DNA from: Pseudonocardia petroleophila
GTDB lineage: Bacteria > Actinomycetota > Actinomycetes > Mycobacteriales > Pseudonocardiaceae
Assembly: GCF_014235185.1 (NCBI RefSeq)
Contig: NZ_CP060131.1
Coordinates: 1,433,501 to 1,497,500, forward strand
Reading direction: 5' to 3'
DNA: 64,000 bases
Positions 51,691 to 60,344 of the stretch are shown here, one piece after another (position 1 is the stretch's first letter; each line of letters opens with the position of its first letter). The notes under the pieces were generated by a model. That model saw only the letters and a list, made by a program, of their open reading frames with translations, made no database searches and had not been told where the DNA came from. Made by a program: the position numbers and the translations under genes.

Positions 51691-52800
51691 TCAGGGGCGG
51701 GGTCGCAGCAGCAGCGGCAGCAGCGCCGCGAGCGCCAGGCCGAACAGCGCCACCCCGGTGATCCCGCCGAGCGCCCACAACCCGTAGAGCCCGATCGTCG
51801 CGACGTCGGCGCCCATCCCCGCCACCGACGTGACGGTCGCCCGCGACGAGGAGTCGATGCGGTCCTGCATCCGCGCGTCGGTGACGGCGAGCACCGCCCG
51901 GTATCCCGCGTAGAACAGCAGGACACCGACGATCCCGATCGGCCGCCCGACCAGCCCCGCTCCGGCGAACACCAGCATCGACGCCGCCAGCAGCGCCGCG
52001 AGCCGCCCCGCCCGCAGCCCCGCGGCCCGCCCGGCGAGCGCGGCCCCGGCCATGCCGCCCAGCACGATCGGCAGATCGGCCACCGGCACCAGCGCCACCG
52101 GCACCCCCCACCCCGCGACGATCAGCGGGAAGTACTCCTCGACCCCGTCGATGCTGGTGACCAGAGCCGCCGCGGCGACGACGCCGGGCACGCCCGGCCG
52201 GGACGCGGCGATCCGCAGCCCCGCCCGCAGCGTGGCGAGGTAGCCGGGCTCGTCCTCGTCGTCGGCCGTCCGCGGGGCCTCCGGGATCGTCGACGCCACC
52301 AGCGCCGCGGCCAGGCAGGTCGCCACGCTCACCCACCCGACGAGCGCGTACCCGCCGAGCGGGAACAGCAGTGTCGCGAGCCCGGCGGCCGGGAGCTGCG
52401 CCGCCAGCTCGGCCGCGGAGATGCGGCCGTTGACGCCCGCGTAGTGCTGCGCCGCGCCCGCCGCCGCGAGCCCGTCGTAGAGCAGCGCCTCCCGCGCCCC
52501 CGACGCGAGCACCCCGCCGAGCCCCCACAGCACGAAGCCCGCGAGGAACGCCCCGAACCCGGGTGCGGCGGTCCACAGCCCGAACCCGGCCGCCTGCAGC
52601 ACCCCGGCCGCGACCAGGCAGGTGCGGCGGGAGAACCGGTCGGCGAGCGCCCCGGTGGGCACCTCGGCGAGGATCCCGACGACCGACCAGGTCGCGAACA
52701 GCAGCGAGATCTCGGCGTCGGACAGGCCGGTGTCGGAGAACAGCAGCGCGTACAGCGGGTACAGCGCGACGGCGTCGGACAGCAGCGCCCAGCCGAGCAT
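51691..52800 (-). CDS. MFS transporter
   Basis: A 369-residue major facilitator with about eleven hydrophobic helices. The loop 2-3 motif GALADRFSRR is present (in EVPTGALADRFSRRTCL). It is shorter than the usual 400 residues, lacking part of the N-terminal end, so a start upstream is possible although none was convincing. Substrate unknown; drug or metabolite export is likely. Divergent from a DinB-like gene. Confidence 0.83.
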   Translation of the reverse strand: MLGWALLSDAVALYPLYALLFSDTGLSDAEISLLFATWSVVGILAEVPTGALADRFSRRTCLVAAGVLQAAGFGLWTAAPGFGAFLAGFVLWGLGGVLASGAREALLYDGLAAAGAAQHYAGVNGRISAAELAAQLPAAGLATLLFPLGGYALVGWVSVATCLAAALVASTIPEAPRTADDEDEPGYLATLRAGLRIAASRPGVPGVVAAAALVTSIDGVEEYFPLIVAGWGVPVALVPVADLPIVLGGMAGAALAGRAAGLRAGRLAALLAASMLVFAGAGLVGRPIGIVGVLLFYAGYRAVLAVTDARMQDRIDSSSRATVTSVAGMGADVATIGLYGLWALGGITGVALFGLALAALLPLLLRPRP

Positions 52801-52881
52801 GCGGCGGGCGAGCGGTCGGGCGCGGGGCGGTAGGGGGCGTCAACCGGGCATGCGAGAAGGCTAGGACCGACCGCAACCCGT

Positions 52882-52897
52882 TTCCTGCGGTCAGGAA
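52882..52897. promoter_or_regulatory. Short inverted repeat in a divergent promoter region
   Basis: TTCCTG and CAGGAA are separated by 4 bp in the gap between the MFS and DinB-like genes. This is a possible repressor site, with weak support by itself. Confidence 0.3.
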
Positions 52898-52926
52898 CCG
52901 GCCGCTGGGCGGGCCACCCTGGGGTC

Positions 52927-53514
52927 ATGATCCGAGAAGCGCAGCTCTTCCTCCTCGCCGACGCGGCGCTCGTCGACACCGTGGCCCGCGTCGACGACTG
53001 GGACGCCGTCGTGCCGCCGGTCTTCGACATGCCCGGGGCCGACCGGCCGGCGACGGTGCGGGCGATGGTCGCCCACCTCTCCTACGACGAGGGCTGGGTC
53101 CCGGCGATGCTCGCGGGCCGGACGATGGACGAGGTCGGCCGCGACCGCTTCGACGACACCGGTGCCGACCCGCGCGCCACCCTCGTCCGGCACGCCGACG
53201 CGGCCCGCGCGGCCGCCCGCACCGTCACCGACCCCGACGCCCCGGTGCACTGCGCCTACGGCGACTGCCCCGCCTGGCACTACCTCTGGCAGCTCGTCAT
53301 CGCCCGCACCCTGTCCGCCGTCGACCTCGCCGCCCGTCTCGACCTCCCCGACCCGCTCGGTGAGGAACTGGCCCGCGGCCTGCACGAGGGCACGGCGCAC
53401 ATGCCGGAGTGGCGCGAGCTCGGCGTCTACCGCACCGCACGACCGGTGCCCGACGGCGCGTCGTGGCACGACCGCTACCTGGCCCTGACCGGGCGCGGCA
53501 CACTGGCCGCATGA
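52927..53514 (+). CDS. DinB/mycothiol-dependent isomerase-like protein
   Basis: A 195-residue helical protein resembling the maleylpyruvate isomerase N-terminal (DinB-like) fold: a helix around ADRPATVRAMVAHLSYDEGW near residue 45 and a second site in CPAWHYLWQLVIARTLSAVD. The canonical metal His pattern is only partly visible, so activity is uncertain. It is coupled by ATGA to the DUF1905-type gene that follows. Confidence 0.65.
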   Translation: MIREAQLFLLADAALVDTVARVDDWDAVVPPVFDMPGADRPATVRAMVAHLSYDEGWVPAMLAGRTMDEVGRDRFDDTGADPRATLVRHADAARAAARTVTDPDAPVHCAYGDCPAWHYLWQLVIARTLSAVDLAARLDLPDPLGEELARGLHEGTAHMPEWRELGVYRTARPVPDGASWHDRYLALTGRGTLAA

Positions 53515-53957
53515 GGTTCCGCGCCGAAGTGGTCCTGGCCGGGAAGGCCGCCACCGGCATCCCCGTCCCCGACGACGTCGTCACCGGTCTCGGGTCGGGG
53601 AAGCGCCCCGCCGTGCACGTCACCGTGGGCGGGCACCGCTACCGCAGCACGATCGCGCCGATGGGCGGACGGTCCTGGATCCCGCTGTCGGCCGAGCACC
53701 GCGCGGCGGCGGGCGTCGCGGCCGGGGAGGAGGTGGACGTCGAGGTCGAGCTGGACACCGAGCCGCGCACCGTCGAGGTGCCCGCCGACCTCGCCGCCGC
53801 GCTCGACGACGACACCCGCCGCGCCTTCGACGCGCTGAGCTACAGCAACCGGCGCCGGCACGTGCTCGCCGTCGAGGGGGCGAAGGCGGCGGAGACCCGG
53901 GCGCGCCGGGTGGCGAAGGTCGTGGACGAGCTCCGTGCCGCCGGAACGGGCAGGTGA
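53511..53957 (+). CDS. DUF1905 / YdeI-OmpD-associated-type small protein
   Basis: A 148-residue protein. Residues 1-80 form a small beta-barrel of DUF1905 type (RFRAEVVLAGKAATGIPVPD, then RPAVHVTVGGHRYRSTIAPM). Residues 95-148 match the helical YdeI tail (LAAALDDDTRRAFDALSYSN RRRH, split here). The function is unknown. It starts on an ATGA overlap. Confidence 0.8.
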   Translation: MRFRAEVVLAGKAATGIPVPDDVVTGLGSGKRPAVHVTVGGHRYRSTIAPMGGRSWIPLSAEHRAAAGVAAGEEVDVEVELDTEPRTVEVPADLAAALDDDTRRAFDALSYSNRRRHVLAVEGAKAAETRARRVAKVVDELRAAGTGR

Positions 53958-53985
53958 CCGTTGCCACGCGAGTGATCGGGAGGCG

Positions 53986-54552
53986 ATGATGACCGGCGTG
54001 GCGCCGACGACGACCCGCAGTCCCGATCTGTCCGTGATGACAGACCTGTTCGTGATGGCCGAGCGGATGCTCGTCGAGGTGCTGGGGCGCATCAAGCCCG
54101 GCGACGGGAAGATCGTCCTGCCCCCGATGCGGGTGGGTGACGCGCCGCAGACGATCCGCGAGTCGGTCGCGCGGCACGCCCGCGACGAGGCGCGCCTGGC
54201 CGGTCTCCCCGAGGTCGAGCTGGGCGCGGACCCGCACCCCGTCGTCGCCCGGCTCGCCGACGAGACGATCGAGGCCGCCCGCGCGGGCCGGATCGACGCC
54301 GACGAGCTGCTGCTCGCCACGATCACCCGCTGCTTCCTCGCCCACGACGTGGCGTTCCACCTCGGGTCCACGGCCTGCCCGCTGCCCGAGGAGCTGGCCC
54401 GCCCGCTGTGGGAGATCACCGACCCGCAGGCCGCGGAGTGGCGCGAGCGCCGCGTGTTCGGGGAGCCGCTGCTGCCCATGCCCCCGCACGTCTCGTGGCG
54501 CGACCGCTTCCTGCGCACCGCGGGCCGCGACCCGCACCCGCACTTCGACTGA
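53986..54552 (+). CDS. Hypothetical helical protein preceding the amidase
   Basis: A 188-residue protein from an ATG at 53986 (another at 53989) behind a GGGAGG site. It is mainly helical, with LFVMAERMLVEVLGRIKPGD and RHARDEARLAGLPEVELG, and ends RDPHPHFD. No known family was recognised, though its helical nature and the RCFLAHDVAFHL segment recall DinB-like bundles. The amidase gene starts immediately after its stop, indicating a shared transcript. Confidence 0.65.
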   Translation: MMTGVAPTTTRSPDLSVMTDLFVMAERMLVEVLGRIKPGDGKIVLPPMRVGDAPQTIRESVARHARDEARLAGLPEVELGADPHPVVARLADETIEAARAGRIDADELLLATITRCFLAHDVAFHLGSTACPLPEELARPLWEITDPQAAEWRERRVFGEPLLPMPPHVSWRDRFLRTAGRDPHPHFD

Positions 54553-55944
54553 GTGCTCGTCCACCACACCGCGCGGGAGATGGCGCGGGCGCTGCGGGCG
54601 CGTGAGGTGTCCGCGCGCGAACTCGTCACGGCGCACCTCGAACGGATCGACGAGGTCGACGGTCGCGTCAACGCCGTGGTCACGCGCGTCCCGGAACGGG
54701 CGCTGGCCGAGGCCGACGCCGCCGACGCGCGGCTGGCCGCGGGGGAGCCGGTCGGCCCGCTGCACGGGCTGCCGATCGCGCACAAGGACACCCACCTGAC
54801 CGCCGGGATCCGCACCACGTTCGGCTCGCCGCTGCTCGCCGACTTCGTCCCCGACGCCGACGAGCTGGTGGTCGAACGGATCCGCGGCGCCGGGGCGATC
54901 ACGATCGGCAAGACGAACGTGCCGGAGTTCGCGGCCGGATCGCACACGTTCAACCCGGTGTTCGGCACGACCGCGAACCCGTACGCCCGCGACCGGAGTG
55001 CGGGCGGCAGCAGCGGCGGTGCCGCGGCCGCGCTGGCGTCGGGCATGCACCCGCTGGCCGACGGCTCCGACATGGGCGGCTCGCTGCGCAACCCCGCGTC
55101 GTTCTGCAACGTCGTCGGTCTGCGCCCGTCCCCCGGGCGCGTGCCGTCGCACCCGTCGGCGCTGCCGTGGGCGACGATGGGCGTGCAGGGGCCGATGGCC
55201 CGGACGGTCGCCGACGCCGCGCTGCTCCTGTCGGTGCTGGCCGGACCGGACCCGCGCTCCCCGATCTCCCTCGACGACCCCGGCTCGACGTTCGGCGGCC
55301 CCCTCGACCGCGACCTCGCCGGCCTGCGCGTCGCCTGGGCCCCGACGCTCGGCGGCGCGGTCACCGTCGACCCGGCGGTCACGGCCGCGCTCGCCCCGGC
55401 CGCCGCCGTCTTCACCGGCCTCGGGGCGCACGTCGAACCGGACTGCCCCGACCTCACCGGCGCCGACGACGTCTTCCGCACCCTGCGGGCCTGGCAGTTC
55501 GCCGCGACGATGGGCCCGCAGCGCGACCGGGTCAAGGCCGCGCTCGCCGCCAACATCGACGACGGCCGTCGCCTCACCGGCGACGACCTCGCCCGCGCCG
55601 AGCTCGCCCGCGCCGCCCTGTTCCACCGCGTCCGCGACTTCTTCACCCGCTACGACGTGCTGCTCGCCCCCGTCTCGCAGGTCCCGCCGTTCGACGCCGC
55701 CCTGGAGCACCCGACCGGGATCGACGGCGTGCCGCACCCGCACTACCTCGACTGGATGGCCTCGGCGTACCTGGTCTCCGCGGCCGGGCTGCCCGCGCTG
55801 TCGGTGCCCGCCGGGTTCACCCCCGACGGCCTGCCGGTCGGGCTGCAGGTCGTCGGCCCGCCCCGCGGCGACCTGCTGGTCCTGCAGGTCGGGCACGCGT
55901 TCGAGCAGGCCACGCAGGTGGGGCTACGCCGTCCCGACGTGTGA
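54553..55944 (+). CDS. Amidase signature family enzyme
   Basis: A 463-residue amidase. The Ser-cisSer-Lys triad is visible as K78 in PIAHKDTH, S153 in AGGSSGGAAA and S177 in DGSDMGGSLRN. It starts with GTG directly after the preceding stop. Members hydrolyse amides such as nitrile products, indole-acetamide or peptides; the substrate here is unknown. The 3' end overlaps a convergent methyltransferase gene by 21 bp. An upstream helical gene is its operon partner. Confidence 0.92.
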   Translation: MLVHHTAREMARALRAREVSARELVTAHLERIDEVDGRVNAVVTRVPERALAEADAADARLAAGEPVGPLHGLPIAHKDTHLTAGIRTTFGSPLLADFVPDADELVVERIRGAGAITIGKTNVPEFAAGSHTFNPVFGTTANPYARDRSAGGSSGGAAAALASGMHPLADGSDMGGSLRNPASFCNVVGLRPSPGRVPSHPSALPWATMGVQGPMARTVADAALLLSVLAGPDPRSPISLDDPGSTFGGPLDRDLAGLRVAWAPTLGGAVTVDPAVTAALAPAAAVFTGLGAHVEPDCPDLTGADDVFRTLRAWQFAATMGPQRDRVKAALAANIDDGRRLTGDDLARAELARAALFHRVRDFFTRYDVLLAPVSQVPPFDAALEHPTGIDGVPHPHYLDWMASAYLVSAAGLPALSVPAGFTPDGLPVGLQVVGPPRGDLLVLQVGHAFEQATQVGLRRPDV

Positions 55945-56577
55945 GCGGCGCCGGGCGTGCACCACGATGTCGCGCACGGTCAGCTCCGTCCCCTCGTGCG
56001 TCCGCGCGGCCCGCGGGCGGGCCTGCGCGACCAGCACCTCCCAGTCGCGCGGGTCGAGGATCGCCGTCACCTCGTCGGCGGTGAAGAACATGCCGGGGAC
56101 GTGCGGGCGGTGGTGGCCGGCGTCGTCGGTGGGGTCGTGCCCGACGATGAGCAGCGACCCGCCGGGGGCGACGCCGGTGGCCAGGCGCGCGTAGAGGTCC
56201 AGCAGGCCCGGCAGGTGCACGAACTGCGCGGAGACCAGGTCGTAGGCGCCCTCCTCGGGCGTCCACGCGGTGAGGTCCTCCGCCCGCCACTCGACGTCGG
56301 TGCCGTGGGCCTGCGCCCGGGCGAGGGCGGTGCGGGAGAAGTCGACGCCCGTGACGCGCCAGCCCTGCTGCGCGAGCCAGATCGCGTCGCCCCCCTCGCC
56401 GCAGCCCGCGTCCAGGGCGCGACCGGTGGGCAGGTCGGCGACCTGCGCCACGAGCTGGGCGTTCGGCTGCCCGCTCCAGATCCCGTGCTGGTGCTCGGCG
56501 CGGGCGCCGTAGCGCTCCTCCCAGGCCTCCTGGGTGAACATGTCCGGGTCCGTCATGTCCCCGTGCGTCTCCGTCAT
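55924..56577 (-). CDS. SAM-dependent methyltransferase (class I)
   Basis: A 217-residue protein of the class I fold. The SAM-binding motif is ALDAGCGEGGDAIWLAQQGW, followed by VTGVDFSRTALARA and the APGGSLLIVGHDP strand. It looks like the thiopurine/tellurite-resistance-type small methyltransferases (WEERYGARAEHQHGIWSGQP at the N-terminus). The ATG at 56577 is preferred; an ATG at 56556 is also possible. Confidence 0.87.
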   Translation of the reverse strand: MTETHGDMTDPDMFTQEAWEERYGARAEHQHGIWSGQPNAQLVAQVADLPTGRALDAGCGEGGDAIWLAQQGWRVTGVDFSRTALARAQAHGTDVEWRAEDLTAWTPEEGAYDLVSAQFVHLPGLLDLYARLATGVAPGGSLLIVGHDPTDDAGHHRPHVPGMFFTADEVTAILDPRDWEVLVAQARPRAARTHEGTELTVRDIVVHARRRSHVGTA

Positions 56578-56731
56578 GCCGACGACGCTCCTCCGCTCCG
56601 ACGATCTGGGCAACCTTCGTTGCCGTTCCGGCAAGAGGGGCCCGTCGGGTGCGTGACACACGCCGGGCTGTACGCGGGCCCGCCGTACCCGGTGACCGAG
56701 GTCGACGCGGTGCACGAGCGGGCGAACACGC

Positions 56732-57304
56732 TCACGTCGCGCCGACCTCCCGGCTGACGATCCGAGCGTGCTTCCCGACCTGCGGGCCGCGGACGAAACC
56801 GCACTCCTCGAACAGCTCGACGGTGCCGCTGAACAGGAACCGTCCCGCCGCTGCACGTCCCTCCGTCACCTCGGAGATCGCCTCGACGAGTCCGCCCCCG
56901 CTCCGGGCGATCAGGTCCAGCGCGCCGTGCAGCGCCGCACGCGCGACGCCCTGACCGCGGTGACGCCGGTCGACGAAGACGCAGGTGATGCGCCAGTCGG
57001 CCCGGGGTGGCGCCTCCTGTTCGTAGCGCCGCCGGTTCTTGATGTTCGGGAGCTCCTCGGGACTGCCGTACTGGCACCAGCCCTGCGCCACCCCGTCCCC
57101 GTCGAGGACGAGGGCGGCGTGCGCACGGTCGGTCCGGACCCGCTCCTCCTTGACGGCGCGGTGGCTGATCCCCCGCTGCCCGCGTTCGGGATGGAAGCCG
57201 ATGCACCAGCAGCCGCCGAAGACGCCGTTGTTGCGCTCGACGAGCTCGGCGAAGGCGTCCCACGACCCGGCGTCGAGGGGGACGATCGAGTAGGGCCCCG
57301 TCAT
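56732..57304 (-). CDS. GNAT-family N-acetyltransferase
   Basis: A 190-residue protein. The acetyl-CoA loop is VFVDRRHRGQGVARAALHGA. The N-terminal part has the GGCWCIGFHPE motif of a distinct actinobacterial GNAT group. The acceptor is unknown. It has no operon partner. Confidence 0.82.
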   Translation of the reverse strand: MTGPYSIVPLDAGSWDAFAELVERNNGVFGGCWCIGFHPERGQRGISHRAVKEERVRTDRAHAALVLDGDGVAQGWCQYGSPEELPNIKNRRRYEQEAPPRADWRITCVFVDRRHRGQGVARAALHGALDLIARSGGGLVEAISEVTEGRAAAGRFLFSGTVELFEECGFVRGPQVGKHARIVSREVGAT

Positions 57305-57356
57305 GCTCTCCGAGCATAGGGCCGGATACCGCCGACCGGCCGGCGGTCGGCCCGCC

Positions 57357-57569
57357 TCAGACCGCGACGGCGGCGCCGCAGATGCCGCACGCCTCGAACT
57401 GCCTCCGGCCCCACCGGGCGAGCGGGACGAAGAACACCGAGAACTGCCGGAACTCGCGCATCCTCGCCCACTGCGTCGTGTTGTGGCAGCGGGGACAGGT
57501 GCGCGTCTCCCCCGGGCCGAGGTGCTTCTGCTTGGTGCCGAGGCCGAAGAGGAAGAACACCGGACCCAC
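57357..57569 (-). CDS. Small zinc-ribbon protein
   Basis: A 70-residue protein from a GTG at 57569 (VGPVFFLFGLGTKQKHLG). One Cys pair, TCPRCHNTTQ, and a second near the end, ACGICGAAV, form a zinc ribbon. Between them, EFRQFSVFFVPLARWG is hydrophobic and may lie on the membrane. Similar zinc-ribbon-15-type small proteins are widespread in actinobacteria with no known role. No strong ribosome site; a longer upstream frame to 57893 is not supported. Confidence 0.65.
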   Translation of the reverse strand: MGPVFFLFGLGTKQKHLGPGETRTCPRCHNTTQWARMREFRQFSVFFVPLARWGRRQFEACGICGAAVAV

Positions 57570-57714
57570 TGTAGGGAGCGACCCGCCAGGCCGCGCGTTC
57601 CGCGGAACGCTCCGGCGGACCGGCACCGGTCGCGGTCGAGCGGGTCGGCCGCTCCGCGTAGGCTCCTCGCCGGCGACGGTGTCCTGGTCGGGACCGAGGC
57701 GAACGGACGGGTCG

Positions 57715-58191
57715 ATGGCCGAGGAGATCATCCGCCTGGCGTACGACGAGGCTCGCGCCGCACTCCGGGAGCAGGACGCGACGCTGGCGAACGTCCGGAA
57801 CCGGGCGACGGGCCTCCTCGCTGCCGCAGCGGTGGGCACGTCGTTCGCGGCGAGCGTCGGCCTCCTCAACACCGACCCCGGACGCGGCGCCACCTTCCCG
57901 GGCTGGGCGGGCTGGACGCTGTTCGCACTGGTGACCGTGATCGGGGTCGGCGTGCTGGTCGTCCTGTGGCCGGTCGCGCGGTGGGGCTACGGACCGCAGC
58001 CCGCGACCCTGCTCGGGCACGCGAGCGCCGACGCCGACGCCACCCTCCGGCAGGCTACCGAGGCCATGATCGTTGCGATAGCGTCCAACGACCGCCTGCT
58101 GACCCGCCGGATGACGACCTACCGCATCACGGCCGGTGTGCTGATGGTCGAGATCCTGACGCTGGTTGCGGCCTTGCTCATCCGGGGGTAG
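57715..58191 (+). CDS. Membrane protein with three helices and a central charged helix
   Basis: A 158-residue protein. An N-terminal amphipathic helix (YDEARAALREQDATLANVRN RA, split here) leads into helix one (TGLLAAAAVGTSFAASVG). Helix two is WTLFALVTVIGVGVLVVLWPV, then a long polar helical loop with NDRLLTRRM, and helix three at the end (GVLMVEILTLVAALLIRG). The plan resembles SLATT or PycTM-type membrane effectors in nucleotide-linked defence systems, but no cyclase or nuclease partner is adjacent. A small tail-anchored protein follows 4 bp after it. Confidence 0.6.
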   Translation: MAEEIIRLAYDEARAALREQDATLANVRNRATGLLAAAAVGTSFAASVGLLNTDPGRGATFPGWAGWTLFALVTVIGVGVLVVLWPVARWGYGPQPATLLGHASADADATLRQATEAMIVAIASNDRLLTRRMTTYRITAGVLMVEILTLVAALLIRG

Positions 58192-58195
58192 TGCG

Positions 58196-58444
58196 ATGAC
58201 GACCGGCGACGGCGGTGACGACGGCGTTCCCCCCGAGGCGCCCCGGAGTGAGTGGATACGCCACGGCCTGAACCACAACCCGGTCCAACCGGGGTACGGG
58301 CCGCAGTCCGGCCCACCGCCGTCCGGCGCCCCATGGGCCCCGGGCGCCCCGCCCGGCCGCACCCGCCGCAGCCCGCTGATCCCGCTCCTGGTCGGGGCGG
58401 CGACCGTCCTGGCCGTCCTGGTCGTCCTCCTGCTGCTCGCCTGA
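58196..58444 (+). CDS. Small tail-anchored protein
   Basis: An 82-residue protein starting 4 bp after the preceding gene. A Gly/Pro/Asp-rich soluble part includes SEWIRHGLNHNPVQPGYGPQ, an odd conserved-looking stretch. Then a single C-terminal membrane helix follows (PLIPLLVGAATVLAVLVVLL). No family was recognised. Tight linkage suggests it works with the three-helix membrane protein. Confidence 0.6.
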   Translation: MTTGDGGDDGVPPEAPRSEWIRHGLNHNPVQPGYGPQSGPPPSGAPWAPGAPPGRTRRSPLIPLLVGAATVLAVLVVLLLLA

Positions 58445-58492
58445 CCCGCAGGGCCGGGCGGTCCGCGGCGCCGGACCGACCCGGGCGCGTTG

Positions 58493-58577
58493 CGGAAGCG
58501 GAGGGATTTGAACCCCCGAGTGGTTGCCCACTGCTCGCTTTCAAGGCGAGTGCATTCGGCCGCTCTGCCACGCTTCC
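58493..58577 (-). tRNA. tRNA-Ser (anticodon TGA)
   Basis: An 85-nt class II tRNA is read on the minus strand. The acceptor GGAAGCG pairs with CGCTTCC, and the anticodon loop CTTGAAA gives TGA. The long variable arm is present. No integrase or element signs were seen around it. Confidence 0.96.
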
Positions 58578-58684
58578 CTGCCCGCAGCGTAGCGGTCCGG
58601 GTTCCCCGGCCCGGTGCCTCCGGTGTCGCGCGCCGGGGCCCGTGTGGTGGGATTCGGCCGATCACCGGGTCTGGGGAGACAACC

Positions 58685-59638
58685 ATGCGGTTCAACGAGA
58701 ACGCCGATCTCGACACCTCGCAGATCGACGACCTGCGCGGCGGCGGCCGTGGGGGCGGGGGCGGCGCGCTCGGCGGCCGGGTGGCGGCAGGCGGCGGCGG
58801 CCTCGGCATCATCGGCCTGATCCTGTACTTCCTGATCTCCCAGCTCGGCGGGGGTGGCCTCGGCGGGGGCGGTGGCGGGTTCGACCTGCCCAGCGGGCTG
58901 TCCGGCCTGTCGTCGGGCCAGACCGCCGACACCTCGCAGGTCGCGCAGGCCTGCCGCACCGGCGCCGACGCCAACAACCAGCTCGACTGCGAGGTCGTCG
59001 CCGTCGTCAACTCCCTCGACGGCTACTGGTCCGACGCGTTCGCCCGCTCCGGCCAGACCTACCAGCCGCCGCGCACCAACTTCTTCTCCGGCGGTGTCAA
59101 CACCGCGTGCGGCAGCGCCAGCTCCGCGACCGGCCCGTTCTACTGCCCCGGCGACAACGAGGTCTACATCGACCTCTCCTTCTTCCAGGAGCTGGAGACC
59201 ACGTTCGGCGCGCGCGGCGGGACGTTCGCCCGCGCCTACGTCATCGCGCACGAGTACGGCCACCACATCCAGGCCCTGCTCGGCACCACCTCCCGCGTGC
59301 AGGCTGGGGACGTCGGGCCGACGTCGGGCTCGGTCCGGCTGGAGCTGCAGGCCGACTGCTACGCCGGGGTGTGGGCCAACCACGCGACGACGGTGCCGAC
59401 GTCGTCGGGCGAGCCGCTGATCGTCGACGTCACCCAGGACGACGTGGCCGCCGCGCTCGACACCGCCGCCCGCATCGGTGACGACTACATCCAGACCCAG
59501 CTCGGCGGCGGCCGGGTCGACGAGAGCCAGTTCAGCCACGGCAGCTCCGAGCAGCGCGAGCGCTGGTACACCACCGGCTACGACACCGGTGACCCCTCGC
59601 GGTGCGACACGTTCGCGCGCGGCGTCGACCTGGGCTGA
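58685..59638 (+). CDS. Neutral zinc metallopeptidase (YpfJ-type, Zn_peptidase family)
   Basis: A 317-residue protein. A polar start (MRFNENADLDTSQIDDLRGG) and Gly-rich run lead to one membrane helix (GLGIIGLILYFLISQL, about residues 38-53), followed by another Gly-rich linker. The catalytic domain is extracellular, with zinc motif HEYGHH at residues 189-194 and ELQADCYAGVWANH later. It ends QRERWYTTGYDTGDPSRCDT, as usual. The function is unknown beyond likely proteolysis. Confidence 0.9.
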   Translation: MRFNENADLDTSQIDDLRGGGRGGGGGALGGRVAAGGGGLGIIGLILYFLISQLGGGGLGGGGGGFDLPSGLSGLSSGQTADTSQVAQACRTGADANNQLDCEVVAVVNSLDGYWSDAFARSGQTYQPPRTNFFSGGVNTACGSASSATGPFYCPGDNEVYIDLSFFQELETTFGARGGTFARAYVIAHEYGHHIQALLGTTSRVQAGDVGPTSGSVRLELQADCYAGVWANHATTVPTSSGEPLIVDVTQDDVAAALDTAARIGDDYIQTQLGGGRVDESQFSHGSSEQRERWYTTGYDTGDPSRCDTFARGVDLG

Positions 59639-59653
59639 GCGGCCCGGCAGCGG

Positions 59654-60289
59654 TCAGGCCGCGCCGAGCAGGCCGAGGCACCCGTCGACGCCCCCGGCCC
59701 GCAGCACCCAGTCCGGCCGCCGGAACCCCGCCGCGTCGAGCACCAGCCGGACGTCCTCGGTGGGCCGACCGCGCCGCACGGCGGTGGCGGTGCCGTCGCG
59801 GCGGTAGCCGAGCTTCGCCGAGACCCGGTGCGAGGCGTGGTTGTCGGCGAAGGCGTCCGACCGGGCCCGGACCGCCCCGAGGTGGTCGAACGCGAAGAGC
59901 AGCACCGCCGCCCGCATCTCGGTGCCCAGCCCGCGGCCCTGGTGCGCCAGCCCGAGCCACGACCCGCTCGACACCTCCCGGGTGACCGTGAAGTCGGTGC
60001 CGTCCAGGCTCTGCATCCCGATCACGGTGCCCTCGTGCCGCACCACGAAGTTGACCGTCCAGCGCTCCGGGGCCAGCGCCGCGCGCTGCGACCAGAAGTA
60101 CTGCAGGATCCCGCGGCCCAGGTAGCGGGGATCCGCGTCGGTCCACGGCACCAGGAACGGCATCTCCTCGGGCGGGTGCACCCCGGCGTAGGCCGCCTCC
60201 ACGAGGCCGTCGAGACCGGCGTCGTCGTCGGGGCGCAGCTCCAGGCGGGGCGTGCGCAGGACGAGGTGCCGCAGCGGCCAGTGCTCCAT
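59654..60289 (-). CDS. GNAT-family N-acetyltransferase (RimJ/RimL-like)
   Basis: A 211-residue acetyltransferase of the RimJ/RimL type (LVLRTPRLELRPDDDAGLDG at the start). The CoA loop is LGLAHQGRGLGTEMRAAVLL, and RVSAKLGYRRDG is the characteristic late motif. Targets may be protein N-termini or small molecules. It is divergent from the quinone oxidoreductase. Confidence 0.86.
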   Translation of the reverse strand: MEHWPLRHLVLRTPRLELRPDDDAGLDGLVEAAYAGVHPPEEMPFLVPWTDADPRYLGRGILQYFWSQRAALAPERWTVNFVVRHEGTVIGMQSLDGTDFTVTREVSSGSWLGLAHQGRGLGTEMRAAVLLFAFDHLGAVRARSDAFADNHASHRVSAKLGYRRDGTATAVRRGRPTEDVRLVLDAAGFRRPDWVLRAGGVDGCLGLLGAA

Positions 60290-60344
60290 GGCGCGCCACG
60301 GTCCCCGATCGCCCGGGCGGGCGCGAGGGAATACCGTCCCGCCC

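Noticed and set aside
57570..57893. Longer version of the zinc-ribbon protein
   Set aside because: The added N-terminal part is Arg/Ala/Pro-rich antisense of the next gene, and the short form has a complete ribbon.
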